A stretch of DNA of 64,000 bases, taken from the NCBI RefSeq assembly GCF_014646115.1, contig NZ_BMMV01000016.1:1-64000 (forward strand), given 5' to 3'. Position numbers and translations under genes: made by a program. Each line of letters begins with the position of its first letter. Within the stretch, counting starts at the first letter, position 1. The DNA is from Streptomyces camponoticapitis. Lineage in GTDB: Bacteria > Actinomycetota > Actinomycetes > Streptomycetales > Streptomycetaceae. This document shows positions 53,111 to 61,600 of this stretch, in pieces. The notes under the pieces were generated by a model that was not told the origin of the DNA, made no database searches, and was given only the letters and a program-made list of their open reading frames with translations.

Positions 53111-53139
53111 TTGACGGGAGCATCCCGTAAGGCCACATT
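53111..53139 (+). promoter_or_regulatory. Possible promoter and operator of the DegT-flippase genes
   Basis: TTGACG (53111-53116) could be a -35; the palindrome ACGGGA-GCA-TCCCGT (53114-53128) overlaps it and the spacer. The -10 (CACATT) is poor. Lies about 25-50 bases before the DegT-like start. Confidence 0.35.
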
Positions 53140-53163
53140 GATCCGGGGGCAGGGGGAAACGGT

Positions 53164-54366
53164 ATGGCTCTTGGGGTGGGCTGTCCGACGCCGTACGCCG
53201 CGCTGGAAGGTCTGATGCGGCGACGTCTCGGCAGGGAGTGTCTTTACGTGCCGTCGTGCCGGCTCGGGCTCTATGTGGCGCTGCGCCACTGGTGCCCGCC
53301 CGGCGGCCGGGTGCTGATGTCGCCGGTCAACGACGACGTGATCATGTTCGTGGTGCTCGCCGCCGGACTGCGCCCGGTCCAGGCGCCGTTGGACGCGCGG
53401 GACGGGTCGATCGACCTGGCGGCCGTCCCGGAGTCCGACTGGCGCGGGCTGTCCGCCGTACTGACCACGAATCTGTACGGGAACCCCGATCCCGCGCCCG
53501 AACTGCGCGCCCGCTGCGACGCGTTGGGCATCCCGTTGATCGAGGACGCCGCCCATGCCATCGGCAGCGAGGTCGGCGGGCAGGCCGTCGGCACCTTCGG
53601 GGACGCGGCCGTCTTCAGCCTCTCCAAGCATGTGGGCGCCAAGACCGGCGGGTTCCTCGCCGTGGCCGACCCCGGGCTCCGTACGGAACTGGCGGCGGCC
53701 CGCGACGCGCTCCTCGAACCGTCCAGGCTCGCCGCCGAACTCACCTACGCCGTACGCCCGTACGCGGAGGCAGGCGTGCGCGGGATGCGGCTGGTGCGGG
53801 CGGCGCGGGGACTGCTGCGCGCGGCCGGTGCCGAGGAGCGCCGGGACATCCGGATGGAGCTGCGGCCGGGTGATCTGAAGGAGGCGCTGGCCGGTGAGCC
53901 GGGGCTGGGCGGCTTCGACTCGTGGGTGCGGGTGGACATGCACCGGTACCGCATCACGCCGGGCCGCGTCCGCCTCGGACGTACCGAACGGCTGCTGTCC
54001 GGGCTCGATCCGCTGCTCGGGGCCCACCGGGAGGGCACGCGGCGGCTGTTGGGGACGTCGTGGGCGGCTCCCGGGCCGCACGGAGCGGCGCAGCCGCTGT
54101 TCCGGGTGCCGTTGCTGGTCGCCGACCGGGACGCCGCCGTCGCCGCGCTCGCCCGTCGCCGGATCACCACCGGCTATCTGTACGACCCGCCGCTCGACGT
54201 GTACGCGGGTGACGTCTTCACCGACGCGTCGCCGCACCCCGCGCCCGCAGCCTGGTTCGCCCGGCACGCGCTGCCGGCCGATCCGTTACGGGCCCCCCAA
54301 GTCATCGCCGTACTGAGCGAGTCGGGGGCCGAGCCCGCTTCACCCCCGGAGCGCGTCGGTGACTGA
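53164..54366 (+). CDS. DegT/DnrJ/EryC1/StrS family PLP enzyme with a TTA codon
   Basis: A 400-residue PLP-fold type I protein of the sugar aminotransferase superfamily. The PLP-binding aspartate is in LIEDAAHAIGSE, and the Schiff-base lysine in FSLSKHVGAKTGG. It probably aminates a keto-sugar nucleotide, but dehydratase-like or structural roles exist. Codon 375 (54286-54288) is TTA, the only one I noticed in the window, so translation of this gene may need the bldA tRNA. The start at ATG 53164 is soon after GGGGGAAACGGT. The end overlaps the flippase start by 8 bases. Confidence 0.85.
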   Translation: MALGVGCPTPYAALEGLMRRRLGRECLYVPSCRLGLYVALRHWCPPGGRVLMSPVNDDVIMFVVLAAGLRPVQAPLDARDGSIDLAAVPESDWRGLSAVLTTNLYGNPDPAPELRARCDALGIPLIEDAAHAIGSEVGGQAVGTFGDAAVFSLSKHVGAKTGGFLAVADPGLRTELAAARDALLEPSRLAAELTYAVRPYAEAGVRGMRLVRAARGLLRAAGAEERRDIRMELRPGDLKEALAGEPGLGGFDSWVRVDMHRYRITPGRVRLGRTERLLSGLDPLLGAHREGTRRLLGTSWAAPGPHGAAQPLFRVPLLVADRDAAVAALARRRITTGYLYDPPLDVYAGDVFTDASPHPAPAAWFARHALPADPLRAPQVIAVLSESGAEPASPPERVGD

Positions 54367-56512
54367 CACCTCGCGCACGGAGACGGTGGCGCGGGAAGAG
54401 CCCGCCGGCGAAGGCGGGAGCGGCGGCGCGGCCAACAGCGACTCGATGTTCCGCAACGCGTACGCGCTGATGCTCTCCACCGGCGTCTCCGCCGCCCTCG
54501 GTCTCGGCTTCTGGCTGGTCGCCGCCCGCTACTACACCGAGGAGGCCGTCGGCCAGGGCTCCGCCGCCATCGCCGCCATGCGACTGCTGTCATCCATCAC
54601 CGCGACCACCATGATCGGGGCGGTGGTGCGTTACGTGCCCCGGGCCGGGCGCGCGACCGGGGCGCTGGTCCGGCGGGCGTACGCGGTCAGTTCGGCGGTC
54701 GTCTGCGTCGCCTGTGTGGTCTTCCTGCTGACGCTCGACCTGTGGGGCCCGTCGTACGCGCCGCTCGACGGCGTCACCGCCGGGCTCGTCTTCACCGGCG
54801 CGTGCGTGGCCTGGGCGCTGCTCACCCTCCAGGACGGGGTGCTCACCGGGCTGCGCAGGGCCTTCTGGGTGCCGGTCGGCAACGCGGTCTTCTCCCTCGG
54901 CAAACTGGTGCTCCTTGTCGCGTTCGCCACCGCGATGCCGGTCCTCGGCGTCTTCGTGTCGTGGGCGGCGGCGATCGCCCTGTCCGTACTGCCCCTCGGC
55001 TGGCTGGTGTTCCGCCGGCTCATCCCGCGCCAGGCCGCCGCCGACCGGGACCGTGAGCCGCCGCGCCCGGGGGACATCGGGCGGTTCCTGGCCGGCGACT
55101 CGGTCGGCGCCCTGTTCAGCCTGGCGATGATCAACCTGCTGCCGGTGATGGTCGCCGTCCGCTTCGACGCGGCGCACAACGCGTTCTTCTACACCGCCTA
55201 CACCGTCGGCGGGACGATGGAGTTCATGGCCATCAACATGGCCTCGTCCCTGACCGCGCACGCCTCGCACTCCCCCGAGCGGCTGGCCGAGGGCGTACGG
55301 GGGGCGCTGCGCCGGATGGCGTTGCTGCTGGTGCCCGTGGTGCTGGTGCTGGTGGTCTTCGCGCCGCAGGTGCTCGCGCCCTTCGGGGCGGACTACGCCG
55401 AGCACGGCTCGACGGTGCTGCGGCTGCTGGCCGCCGCCGCGCTGCCCCGGGTCGTCGTGGAGCTGTACATCGGCGTGCTGCGTGTCCAGGGCCGTACGGG
55501 CATGCTCGCCGCCCTTCAGGGCGCGATGTGCGTGTGTGTCCTCGGCAGCGCGGTCGTGCTGCTCGGGCCCGCCGGGATCTCGGGGGCCGGGCTGGCGATG
55601 CTCCTGTCCATGACGCTGGTCGCGCTGGTCGCGGCGCCGGGGCTGCGGTCGGCGCTGAAAGGACACGGGCGGGACCGGGACAAGGAGTACGGGACGACGT
55701 GGGCGCGCGAGGCCGCCGAGCGAGGGCAGCGTCCTGGGGACGAACCGCTCGACGCGGTGAGGCGGACCACGTACTCGGGAGGCGGGTACGACACGGCGAC
55801 CCCGGCCTTCGGGCTGCCGGTGGTACGGGCACCGAAGTCCACGGCTCCCCCGCGGCCAAGGCCACCGACCCGAACGGCCCCCCCGCCGCGCGGCGGGGGG
55901 CACCTGTCGGCCGCCGCGCTGTGGCTGCTGCTGGCTGTGGCCGCCGGGCTGTTCTGGATACCGCTGTGGGGTACGGCCGGCATCGGCGCGGACCGGGTGT
56001 CGGGGGCCCAGCTCATCGCCGCGCTTCCGCCGTGGACCGTGGGCGCCGGGGTGCTGCTCGTCGTCGTCCAGTGCGCGGCCGTGGCGCTTGTACGGTCGCG
56101 TCCGCTCCTGCTCACAGCCGGCCTGCTGGCCCTGTTCGGCGCGCTGCACGGGGCGCCGGCCCTCCTCGGCGTCCGGCCCGAGGAGGTGTCCGGCCCCTGG
56201 CACCGGCCGCTCACCGACGCTCTCGCCCAACTGGTCGGTGAGGCAAGGGCGTTGGTGCTTCTTCCCGTCGCACTGCAACTGCTCTGCCTGGGGCTGGCCG
56301 CCGTCGCGCTCCGCGCGTCACGCGGGCGCGGGGGCGGGGGGCTGGACGGCCGGGCGGTCGCGACGGCGGTCTGGTGCCTCGCGGTGGTGGGCTGGTCGGC
56401 ACAGGGCGCGTTCGCCACGGTCGCCGTCCCGGTGACCATCGGTCTGCTGGTGGCCGCCGTCACCGCCGTACTCTCGCGGATCACCAGGGGAAGAGCCCCG
56501 TCCGGCCGGTGA
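54359..56512 (+). CDS. Polysaccharide flippase-like membrane protein with C-terminal membrane extension
   Basis: A 717-residue protein. Residues about 30-430 look like a MOP/Wzx-type polysaccharide exporter of about 12 helices (AYALMLSTGVSAALGLGFWLVA, YYTEEAVGQGSAAIAAMRLL). A Pro/Arg-rich linker (about 440-515) connects to a second membrane part of five or six helices (about 515-710), which the usual flippases lack. It would move lipid-linked glycan outward. The GTG start overlaps the DegT-like gene, so the two are coupled. Confidence 0.85.
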   Translation: MTDTSRTETVAREEPAGEGGSGGAANSDSMFRNAYALMLSTGVSAALGLGFWLVAARYYTEEAVGQGSAAIAAMRLLSSITATTMIGAVVRYVPRAGRATGALVRRAYAVSSAVVCVACVVFLLTLDLWGPSYAPLDGVTAGLVFTGACVAWALLTLQDGVLTGLRRAFWVPVGNAVFSLGKLVLLVAFATAMPVLGVFVSWAAAIALSVLPLGWLVFRRLIPRQAAADRDREPPRPGDIGRFLAGDSVGALFSLAMINLLPVMVAVRFDAAHNAFFYTAYTVGGTMEFMAINMASSLTAHASHSPERLAEGVRGALRRMALLLVPVVLVLVVFAPQVLAPFGADYAEHGSTVLRLLAAAALPRVVVELYIGVLRVQGRTGMLAALQGAMCVCVLGSAVVLLGPAGISGAGLAMLLSMTLVALVAAPGLRSALKGHGRDRDKEYGTTWAREAAERGQRPGDEPLDAVRRTTYSGGGYDTATPAFGLPVVRAPKSTAPPRPRPPTRTAPPPRGGGHLSAAALWLLLAVAAGLFWIPLWGTAGIGADRVSGAQLIAALPPWTVGAGVLLVVVQCAAVALVRSRPLLLTAGLLALFGALHGAPALLGVRPEEVSGPWHRPLTDALAQLVGEARALVLLPVALQLLCLGLAAVALRASRGRGGGGLDGRAVATAVWCLAVVGWSAQGAFATVAVPVTIGLLVAAVTAVLSRITRGRAPSGR

Positions 56513-56524
56513 GCGTTTGCGAGT

Positions 56525-56538
56525 ATCACACCCGTGAT
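56525..56538 (+). promoter_or_regulatory. Palindrome upstream of the peptide operon
   Basis: ATCAC-ACCC-GTGAT is a perfect 5-4-5 inverted repeat 52-65 bases before the peptide start and 12 after the flippase stop. It lies between TTGCGA (56517-56522) and a weak -10 region, a plausible operator. Confidence 0.4.
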
Positions 56539-56589
56539 GTCAACTGAGTGGGTACGGGAAATCAGCTTCCTTCTGAGGGGATGAATGGC

Positions 56590-56775
56590 ATGTCCACTGA
56601 GACCAACGCCCGTGAAGCCACCAGGGACTTCGACCTCGACATCGACGCCGTCCTGAGCCCGAGCGAGGCGGAGGGGACCTACCGCGACAGCCGTGAGTGC
56701 GCCGCGCTCGCGCTGGTGGGCGGCGCGGGCGCCGTCCTCCTCTCGCCTCCCACCCCCCGCCCGAAGAAGGGCTGA
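56590..56775 (+). CDS. Small RiPP-precursor-like peptide with FxLD motif
   Basis: A 61-residue peptide. The first half is acidic with the motif D13-F-D-L-D-I (the F-x-L-D pattern of lanthipeptide leaders) and PSEAEG; the second half contains a single Cys37, a hydrophobic stretch (CAALALVGGAGAVLLSPP, 37-54) and a basic end PRPKKG. G44-G45 is a possible double-glycine cleavage point. The ATG at 56590 follows GAGGGG by nine bases; an in-frame ATG at 56581 abuts that site. It is 13 bases before the next gene. It could be a modified peptide precursor or a small membrane peptide. Confidence 0.75.
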   Translation: MSTETNAREATRDFDLDIDAVLSPSEAEGTYRDSRECAALALVGGAGAVLLSPPTPRPKKG

Positions 56776-56788
56776 CGGGAGACGTCGA

Positions 56789-57481
56789 ATGGAGCAGTCA
56801 GGTACCTCTCCGCGCCTGGCGGGCGTGGTGCATGACCTCGCTTCAGAGGTGGTCTCCGTCCTGCGGGACGGGGGCCACTCCTCTGTGGTGGGCGGCACCG
56901 TGGGCACCCTCGCGGACGACCGGCTGGGCCTGGCGGCGGTGCGCGTGCTGGGCGCCGACGTCCTGCTGCCCAGCGTGCTCACCCGCCGTCGGCCGCTCCC
57001 GGACGACCTGGCGGTCTTCCAGCGCGCCCTGCACGCCTTCGCCCCCGGCGCCAGGTCGTCCGAGACGACGGTGTGGAGCCACTGGGCGATGACCCAGACG
57101 CTGCACCGGCTCGACGAACCCGCGACCGGGGCGCACGACGGGCCCGACGCCTCCTGGCTGGACGGCCTGGACTGGCCCCGGCTGACGCACCAGCTTTCGC
57201 TCCTCGGGGCGCTCGCAGTCCCGGGCGCCGATTCGGCGGTCGCCCAGGCGGCGGCACGCAGGCCCGTGGACGTGGCGCGCGGCTTCGTACGCGCGGTAAG
57301 GCGCCGTGACTGGCTCCAGGCGGCCGGTGCCGGGCGCTGGCTGAGCGTCATCGACGGTGTCCCCGACACGCTCGGGCTGGACACCGGGCTCGAATTCGTC
57401 GGCCAGATGGCCGGGACCGACGCCCGGGTCGGTCTGCATGTCCACGCCGCGCGGCACATCCGTGCCGGGGGACGAGGATGA
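56789..57481 (+). CDS. Unrecognised protein, first downstream gene of the peptide operon
   Basis: A 230-residue soluble protein that I do not recognise. It seems all-helical, with short motifs SHWAMTQTLHRLDEP and WPRLTHQLSLLGAL, and has no signal peptide. GGGAG lies seven bases before the ATG at 56789. Its stop overlaps the next start by four bases (ATGA). A role in peptide recognition or modification is inference from position only. Confidence 0.75.
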   Translation: MEQSGTSPRLAGVVHDLASEVVSVLRDGGHSSVVGGTVGTLADDRLGLAAVRVLGADVLLPSVLTRRRPLPDDLAVFQRALHAFAPGARSSETTVWSHWAMTQTLHRLDEPATGAHDGPDASWLDGLDWPRLTHQLSLLGALAVPGADSAVAQAAARRPVDVARGFVRAVRRRDWLQAAGAGRWLSVIDGVPDTLGLDTGLEFVGQMAGTDARVGLHVHAARHIRAGGRG

Positions 57482-58485
57482 GTACGCCCCGGACGACCGA
57501 GGTCCCCGGACCGTCGGAGGAGTTTCCGGGGCTGCCCCACGGCGTCCCGGGGTCGGCGGCGGCCCGCGTCTCCCGGACCGCCCTGGGATGGGTCCACGAC
57601 CATCGCGACCTCTTCCGGCTCCCCGGCGACGTGCTGTCCCCGGACGCCGAGGTCAACCGCACGCTGAAGCCGCTCGGCGAACTGGGCCAGCTCGCCTTCT
57701 CGATGCGGGCGCACAGCCGGCCCGGCTCCGGCCGCCACCGGCAGGCGTCGGAGCTGCTGGACTTCGCGTGGGACCAGACCCGGCAGGGACGGCTCTTCCT
57801 CGACCTGCTGCGGGAAGAGCCCTTCGCGACGTATCCGCTGGAGATCTACGCGGCGTTCGCCGCCGCCGGTCTGCGGCACCCGGGCTTCGAGGAACTGGCC
57901 GCGACGGTGCGGCGCACGCGCGGCTGGGAGCGGATCGAGCAGGAGCCGAACCGGCGTCTGGGCGTGCTCAACTCCGAGCGCCGGGTGGGCCTTCCGCCGT
58001 CCGGGGAGCCCTCGGCCGCGCTCGCGCGCACCTGGCTGGGCGGGCTGCCCGAGCCGTGGACGTTCGAGCGGACGGCGGGCTACGGGCTGACGCACGTCGT
58101 CTTCCACCTGACCGACTGGGGCAACGCCCGGCACCGGATGCCGGCCGACCTGGCCGGGTATCTGGAGGTCTGGCTCCCCCCGTGGCTGGACACCTGTCTG
58201 GACGCGGAGCAGTGGGACCTGGGCTGTGAACTGCTCGCCGTCGCGGGATGTCTTCCCGGCGCTCCCTCGTACCGGGACGGGGACCTCGGGGGCACGGTCG
58301 AGGCCGCGTGGGCGCGGATCACCGAAGTCCAGGACGCGGCCGGCGGCCTCCCCGAGACCGGTCTGGGGCGTCCTCACGAGCCTGCCAGGGACTTCGCCCA
58401 CTGCTACCACTCCACACTGCTGGCGGCGTTCGCCGCCACACTCACCGACCCCCTCCCGGCCACCGCACAGGAAGGCGTCGCATGA
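57478..58485 (+). CDS. Unrecognised helical protein A with TH-x-VFH motif
   Basis: A 335-residue protein, paralogous to the next gene. Shared blocks include R-T-W-L near 185, PEPWT (191-195), GY-x2-THVVFHLTDWG (201-215) with H206 and H210, a WLPPWLD segment (232-238), W-DL-x2-ELL, and Y310-H311-x-T-L-x-AAFA. The pattern suggests an alpha/alpha barrel with a metal-like histidine site. I believe related Streptomyces proteins are filed under a domain of unknown function (DUF6895), unverified. It is coupled by 4-bp overlaps on both sides. Confidence 0.8.
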   Translation: MSTPRTTEVPGPSEEFPGLPHGVPGSAAARVSRTALGWVHDHRDLFRLPGDVLSPDAEVNRTLKPLGELGQLAFSMRAHSRPGSGRHRQASELLDFAWDQTRQGRLFLDLLREEPFATYPLEIYAAFAAAGLRHPGFEELAATVRRTRGWERIEQEPNRRLGVLNSERRVGLPPSGEPSAALARTWLGGLPEPWTFERTAGYGLTHVVFHLTDWGNARHRMPADLAGYLEVWLPPWLDTCLDAEQWDLGCELLAVAGCLPGAPSYRDGDLGGTVEAAWARITEVQDAAGGLPETGLGRPHEPARDFAHCYHSTLLAAFAATLTDPLPATAQEGVA

Positions 58486-59426
58486 CGACGGACAACACGA
58501 GCGCCGACCATGTGCGGCTCGTCCACGGCGTCGGCGCGCACGCGATGGAGTGGCTGCACACCAACCGCGCCGGTTTCCGTCTCGAACCGGACGCCGACCC
58601 CGAAGTGGGCTTCCTGGAGCGCTTCAAGCCGATCGGCGAGGCCGCCATGATCTGCAAGATCCTCTTCCGGGAAGGGGTGGCCGGCTCACGACAGGCCTCC
58701 CTCGCCCGCGGCCTGATGGACCACCTGTGGCGCGACGCCCTCGACGGCGGGCGGATGCTGGCGCGCGGCCGGCGCCAGGAGCCGATCTCGCCCATCCCCT
58801 TCGAGGTGTATCTGCCGTTCAAGGAGATGGGCTACCAGGAACCGGAGACCGAGCGGGCCGCGCACCTCAACCACCGGCTCGGCAGCTGGGCCGCCCTGGA
58901 GGTGCTGCCCGTCCGGCGGCTGGGCATCTCCACGTACGAGGAGCGCTTCGGGCTCGCGCCGAGCACTCCGGTCGACGAGGCGACCGCCCGTACCTGGCTC
59001 GCGCGTACGCCCGAACCGTGGACCGTCGAGGGCCACATCGGGTACGACATCACCCACACGGTCTTCCATCTGACCGGCTGGGGCCGCAATCCGGCCGGGC
59101 TTCCGCCGCACATCGCCGACTATCTCGCCCTCTGGCTGCCGGTGTGGCTGGACGACTGGCTGGACCTGAAGCGCTGGGACCTGCTGGGCGAACTGCTCGT
59201 CGTGGACGCCTGTCTGCCCGAACCGACCCTGGACGAGCGCGCGTGGCGCGGCTTCGCCGCCGCGCAGCAGCCGGACGGCGCGATGCCCGCCGTCCGGGAG
59301 ATGCCGGAGGGGAGCCGCGACGACGTGTTCGACATCGTCTACCACCCGACCCTGGTCGCCGCCTTCGCCTCCGTACTGGCCACCTCGCGCGCCATGGCAC
59401 GTCTGACGGCGCCCGTGGCGTCATGA
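58482..59426 (+). CDS. Unrecognised helical protein B, paralogue of protein A
   Basis: A 314-residue protein with the same conserved blocks as protein A: RTWLARTPEPWT (170-181), GYDITHTVFHLTGWG (187-201; H192, H196), WLPVWLD, RWDLLGELL and Y287-H288-P-T-L-VAAFA. It lacks the longer N-terminal segment of protein A. The two differ in many residues, so the duplication is old and both are probably needed. The start ATG at 58482 overlaps the previous stop by four bases, and its own stop overlaps the next start likewise. Confidence 0.8.
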   Translation: MTTDNTSADHVRLVHGVGAHAMEWLHTNRAGFRLEPDADPEVGFLERFKPIGEAAMICKILFREGVAGSRQASLARGLMDHLWRDALDGGRMLARGRRQEPISPIPFEVYLPFKEMGYQEPETERAAHLNHRLGSWAALEVLPVRRLGISTYEERFGLAPSTPVDEATARTWLARTPEPWTVEGHIGYDITHTVFHLTGWGRNPAGLPPHIADYLALWLPVWLDDWLDLKRWDLLGELLVVDACLPEPTLDERAWRGFAAAQQPDGAMPAVREMPEGSRDDVFDIVYHPTLVAAFASVLATSRAMARLTAPVAS

Positions 59427-60499
59427 GCGGGCACGAGCTCACCGAGGCCGAGGACGGCGGCGGCACACCGTCCGCGCGGCCCGAGCGGGAGGTCACGCCG
59501 GCCGCGCGCCCCGCCGTCGCCGGTACGCCGCGTGAACGGCTCGACGCGGCCGTGCGCGCGGTCGAAGCGCCGGAGGTCGTGTTCGCCGTCTCCGTGCACG
59601 GCCGTCGCACCGTCCGCGCCTCGCCCGGCGCGGAGGGGCTGCGTTACGAGATCGGCTCCGCGTCCAAGCCGTTCGCCGGTCTGCTCCTGGCCCGGCTCGC
59701 GCGGACCGGCCACATCGCGTACGAGGACTCCGCCGCGGACTGTCTCGGACACCGGCCGCCGCCCGTCGCGCCGATCACACTGCGCCATCTGATCACCCAC
59801 ACGTCCGGGCTGCCCGCCCTGCCGCGCGACTTCTACCGGCAGGCGCTGCCGCACTGGGCGACCAATCCGTTCGCGGGATATCCGGCGCATCGCGTGGTCG
59901 ACGCGTTCCTGCGCGCGCGACCGCGCCACCGGCCCGGCAGGCGCTGGCACTACTCCAACTTCGGCGTCTCCGTGCTCGGGCACGCGCTCTCCTGCGCCAC
60001 CCGCACGAGCTGGGACGCGCTGATGGAGGAACAGGTGCTGGTGCCGCTCGGTCTGTCCGCCACCTCGACACGTGGCGCCGGCACGGCGACCGACGCGATC
60101 GGGCACGCCGGGGACGGCGTCAGCGAGGTGCCCCCGCTGCGTATCGGCGGCTTCGCGGCGGCCGGCGCGGTCCGAGCCACGCCGCACGACCTGCTCACCT
60201 TCCTGGAGGCGCATCTGCGGCCCGAACGCACACCGGCGCTGGCGCACGCGCTGCACGCGGTGCGCCGCCCCGTGCTGCGGCGCGGAATGGGCAAGGCGCA
60301 CACGCACACCCTGACCTGGTTCCAGCATCCGACCGAGAACGGTCCGGCGTACTTCCACTGCGGGGCGACGAGCGGGCAGCAGGCGTTCATCGGGTTCTGT
60401 CCGGGGACGGGGACGGCGGTGGCCGCGGTGGCGACACGGAGGTTCCGGCGGGCCGACCGATTCGTGCCGACGGCGTACGAGGTGCTGTTCGGCGGCTGA
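59423..60499 (+). CDS. Cytoplasmic serine hydrolase of the class C beta-lactamase fold
   Basis: A 358-residue protein with the three catalytic motifs: S79-A-S-K82 (SxxK), Y177-S-N179 (YxN) and H312-C-G314 (the KTG equivalent). THTSGLPALP is typical of the family. There is no signal peptide; the first 40 residues are disordered. Family members are esterases, amidases or D-amino peptidases. In this operon it could cut the leader from the peptide or hydrolyse a modified product. The start overlaps the preceding gene by four bases. Confidence 0.88.
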   Translation: MSGHELTEAEDGGGTPSARPEREVTPAARPAVAGTPRERLDAAVRAVEAPEVVFAVSVHGRRTVRASPGAEGLRYEIGSASKPFAGLLLARLARTGHIAYEDSAADCLGHRPPPVAPITLRHLITHTSGLPALPRDFYRQALPHWATNPFAGYPAHRVVDAFLRARPRHRPGRRWHYSNFGVSVLGHALSCATRTSWDALMEEQVLVPLGLSATSTRGAGTATDAIGHAGDGVSEVPPLRIGGFAAAGAVRATPHDLLTFLEAHLRPERTPALAHALHAVRRPVLRRGMGKAHTHTLTWFQHPTENGPAYFHCGATSGQQAFIGFCPGTGTAVAAVATRRFRRADRFVPTAYEVLFGG

Positions 60500-60517
60500 G
60501 AGCCGGGTCGTGCCGCC

Positions 60518-61600
60518 CTACGGCGGCGGTTGCCGGAAGTAGTCGTCCCGGCCCGCCTCGCGGTAACCCGCCAGCCCCGGGCCCTCGTTGACGGTCAGAT
60601 CGCAGTTGTCGCCCGGCACCGGTCTGTTCCACTGCACCAGGGCCTTCACCTCCGGCATCGTGCGCACCGATTCGGGGATGCCCGCGTACCAGTCGCGCTG
60701 TCGGGCGGGGTCCGCCGGGTCGGGCACGGTGCCGAACTCCGCCAGCATCAGCGGCTTCTCGGACGAGACGTTGGCCCGCAGCCAGTCATAGGTGGGGCGC
60801 TGACTGCGCTCGAAGTCCTTCCAGTCGGTCGTGTCGTGGCAGAGGAAGTAGTTGTACTGGTCCATGCCGATCCAGTCGACGTAGTCGTCCCCCGGATACA
60901 GCGCCTTCATCTGGTCCGCGCTGCCCAGATAGCCGGAGACCGTCCACACCCACACCACGTTGTCGACGCCCAACTCCTCGAAGCGGTCGCGGAGATGGCG
61001 GTACGCGGCGACGTACTCCCCAGGGGTGCCCGCGCCCTCCTTGATACGGGCGTCCACCTCCTGGTCGAAGGAGAGGAAGATCCGCTTGCCGTGCTCCTCG
61101 CCGTACTCCTTGATGCGGCGCGCCTGCGGATCGATGATCTCCTCGTCGTGCTTCCCGGCGGCGATGTTCGCCCAGCCCAGCTGGTCCTCCGTCCAGTTCG
61201 CGTGGTGCGGCTCACGCCAGACCGTGGACTCCCAGGCCAGCATCAGCATCCGGTCCTCGCCCAGCTCCCGCTCGTCGGGGGTGAGGAGCTGTCCGTCGAG
61301 TTCGGTGTTCGACATGTCGTGGTAGTTGTAAACAAGGTCGAGCCTGCGTCCGATCTTCTTCTCGAAGGCGTACACCGCCCTGGTGAGCGAGCCTTCCGCC
61401 GGGCCGTCCTCCGCGTACGGGACGTACGCCCCCCACCACGCGCCGCACGGCGGCTCCAGCCGGTCCGTGGCGGCGCAGCTGTCCACCGGCCCGTCCGACT
61501 CGGTGGCCCAGATGCCGATCCCCGCGATGAGCAGCCCGACGGCGACCAGGACGATCACCGTGTACGCCTGCTTCTCGACGTCGCTCAGCCGCGGCGCCAT
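60518..61600 (-). CDS. Membrane-anchored GH26-like endo-glycosidase
   Basis: A 360-residue protein with an N-terminal membrane helix (about 12-32) and an extracellular (beta/alpha)8 barrel domain. WGAYVPY, the acid/base candidate E in SFDQEVDAR, WIGMDQYNYF and the nucleophile candidate E in LAEFGTVP fit glycoside hydrolase family 26, typically beta-mannanases. The ATG at 61600 overlaps the previous stop by one base (TGATG). It is the last gene of a three-gene minus-strand operon and converges on the serine hydrolase gene with 18 bases between. Confidence 0.82.
   Translation of the reverse strand: MAPRLSDVEKQAYTVIVLVAVGLLIAGIGIWATESDGPVDSCAATDRLEPPCGAWWGAYVPYAEDGPAEGSLTRAVYAFEKKIGRRLDLVYNYHDMSNTELDGQLLTPDERELGEDRMLMLAWESTVWREPHHANWTEDQLGWANIAAGKHDEEIIDPQARRIKEYGEEHGKRIFLSFDQEVDARIKEGAGTPGEYVAAYRHLRDRFEELGVDNVVWVWTVSGYLGSADQMKALYPGDDYVDWIGMDQYNYFLCHDTTDWKDFERSQRPTYDWLRANVSSEKPLMLAEFGTVPDPADPARQRDWYAGIPESVRTMPEVKALVQWNRPVPGDNCDLTVNEGPGLAGYREAGRDDYFRQPPP

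Noticed and set aside
55516..58410. A 964-codon minus-strand open frame opposite the flippase and peptide operon
   Set aside because: Shadow of plus-strand genes whose domains and overlaps are convincing.
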